A DNA stretch of 6,687 nt, taken from the NCBI GenBank assembly GCA_004559785.1, contig SFXD01000097.1, positions 1 to 6,687 of the forward strand, given 5' to 3'. Shown here in pieces: positions 6,636 to 6,687 of the stretch (its first letter is position 1; the number at the start of each line of letters is the position of its first letter). A program made the position numbers and the translations under genes. The notes beneath the pieces were generated by a model that was not told the DNA's origin, searched no databases, and saw only the letters and a program-made list of their open reading frames with translations. Source of the DNA: a bacterium. GTDB taxonomy: Bacteria > Bacteroidota > Bacteroidia > Bacteroidales > Bacteroidaceae.

Positions 6636-6687
6636 ATAAGGTTAATAACCTTAATGCCGAAAGGTTATTAACCTTACGGGCGAAAGG
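6634..6687. repeat. Palindromic tandem/inverted repeat array, runs off window edge
   Basis: Units begin CGATAAGG at 6634, CGAAAGG at 6658 and CGAAAGG at 6681, giving periods of 24 and 23 bases; the third unit is cut by the window end. Each complete unit holds a near-perfect palindrome: TAAGGTTA-A-TAACCTTA (6637-6653) and AAGGTTA-T-TAACCTT (6661-6675). The two differ at the centre base such that 6637-6652 is the exact reverse complement of 6661-6676, a perfect 16-base inverted repeat around an eight-base spacer. It could be an intergenic repeat family, tandem binding sites for a dimeric protein, or a cruciform or hairpin-forming element. The structure is directly visible; the role is unknown. 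Confidence 0.75.

Noticed and set aside
6634..6687. CRISPR array or chromosome-dimer (dif) site
   Set aside because: Repeats are palindromic with only 7-8 bases between them, not 30-40 base spacers, so not CRISPR; multiple adjacent copies argue against dif.

Overview
The window looks like chromosomal DNA of a Bacteroidota bacterium, most likely a Bacteroidales member close to Prevotella. Four signs support this. A textbook Bacteroidota promoter (TTTG, 20 bases, TACCTTTG) lies before the third gene. Start codons have AT-rich leaders without a Shine-Dalgarno sequence. The OmpA-type lipoprotein carries the GYAS variant motif. The ATPase ends in the IPLWVYGFLY tail that I recall from Bacteroidota AAA proteins. 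No host assignment below order level can be made from the sequence alone.

Layout: four protein genes, all on the + strand, fill positions 51 to 6459 with short gaps. (1) 51-779 is an outer-membrane lipoprotein with a glycine zipper and an OmpA peptidoglycan-binding domain. (2) 830-1519 is MtgA, a monofunctional peptidoglycan glycosyltransferase with a GTG start. (3) 1606-2787 is an AAA ATPase of the AAA_14/DUF4143 type with its own strong-looking promoter and an altered Walker B motif. (4) 2884-6459 is a complete single-chain pyruvate:ferredoxin (flavodoxin) oxidoreductase, NifJ. The last 228 bases carry no gene. They hold a strong hairpin just after nifJ and, at the window edge, a palindromic repeat that seems to continue beyond it.

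The first two genes both concern the cell wall and lie 50 bases apart, so they may be co-transcribed: one makes glycan strands, the other tethers the outer membrane to them. The ATPase is a separate transcription unit of unknown role. NifJ is a core enzyme of anaerobic metabolism, converting pyruvate to acetyl-CoA and CO2 and passing electrons to ferredoxin or flavodoxin. Nothing in the sequence ties it functionally to the other three genes.

I do not see a clearly new multi-gene system here. The two points most worth a second look are the ATPase with Gln in place of the Walker B Glu, and the inverted/tandem palindrome array at 6634-6687. No tRNA, rRNA, CRISPR array, insertion sequence or recognisable riboswitch was seen.
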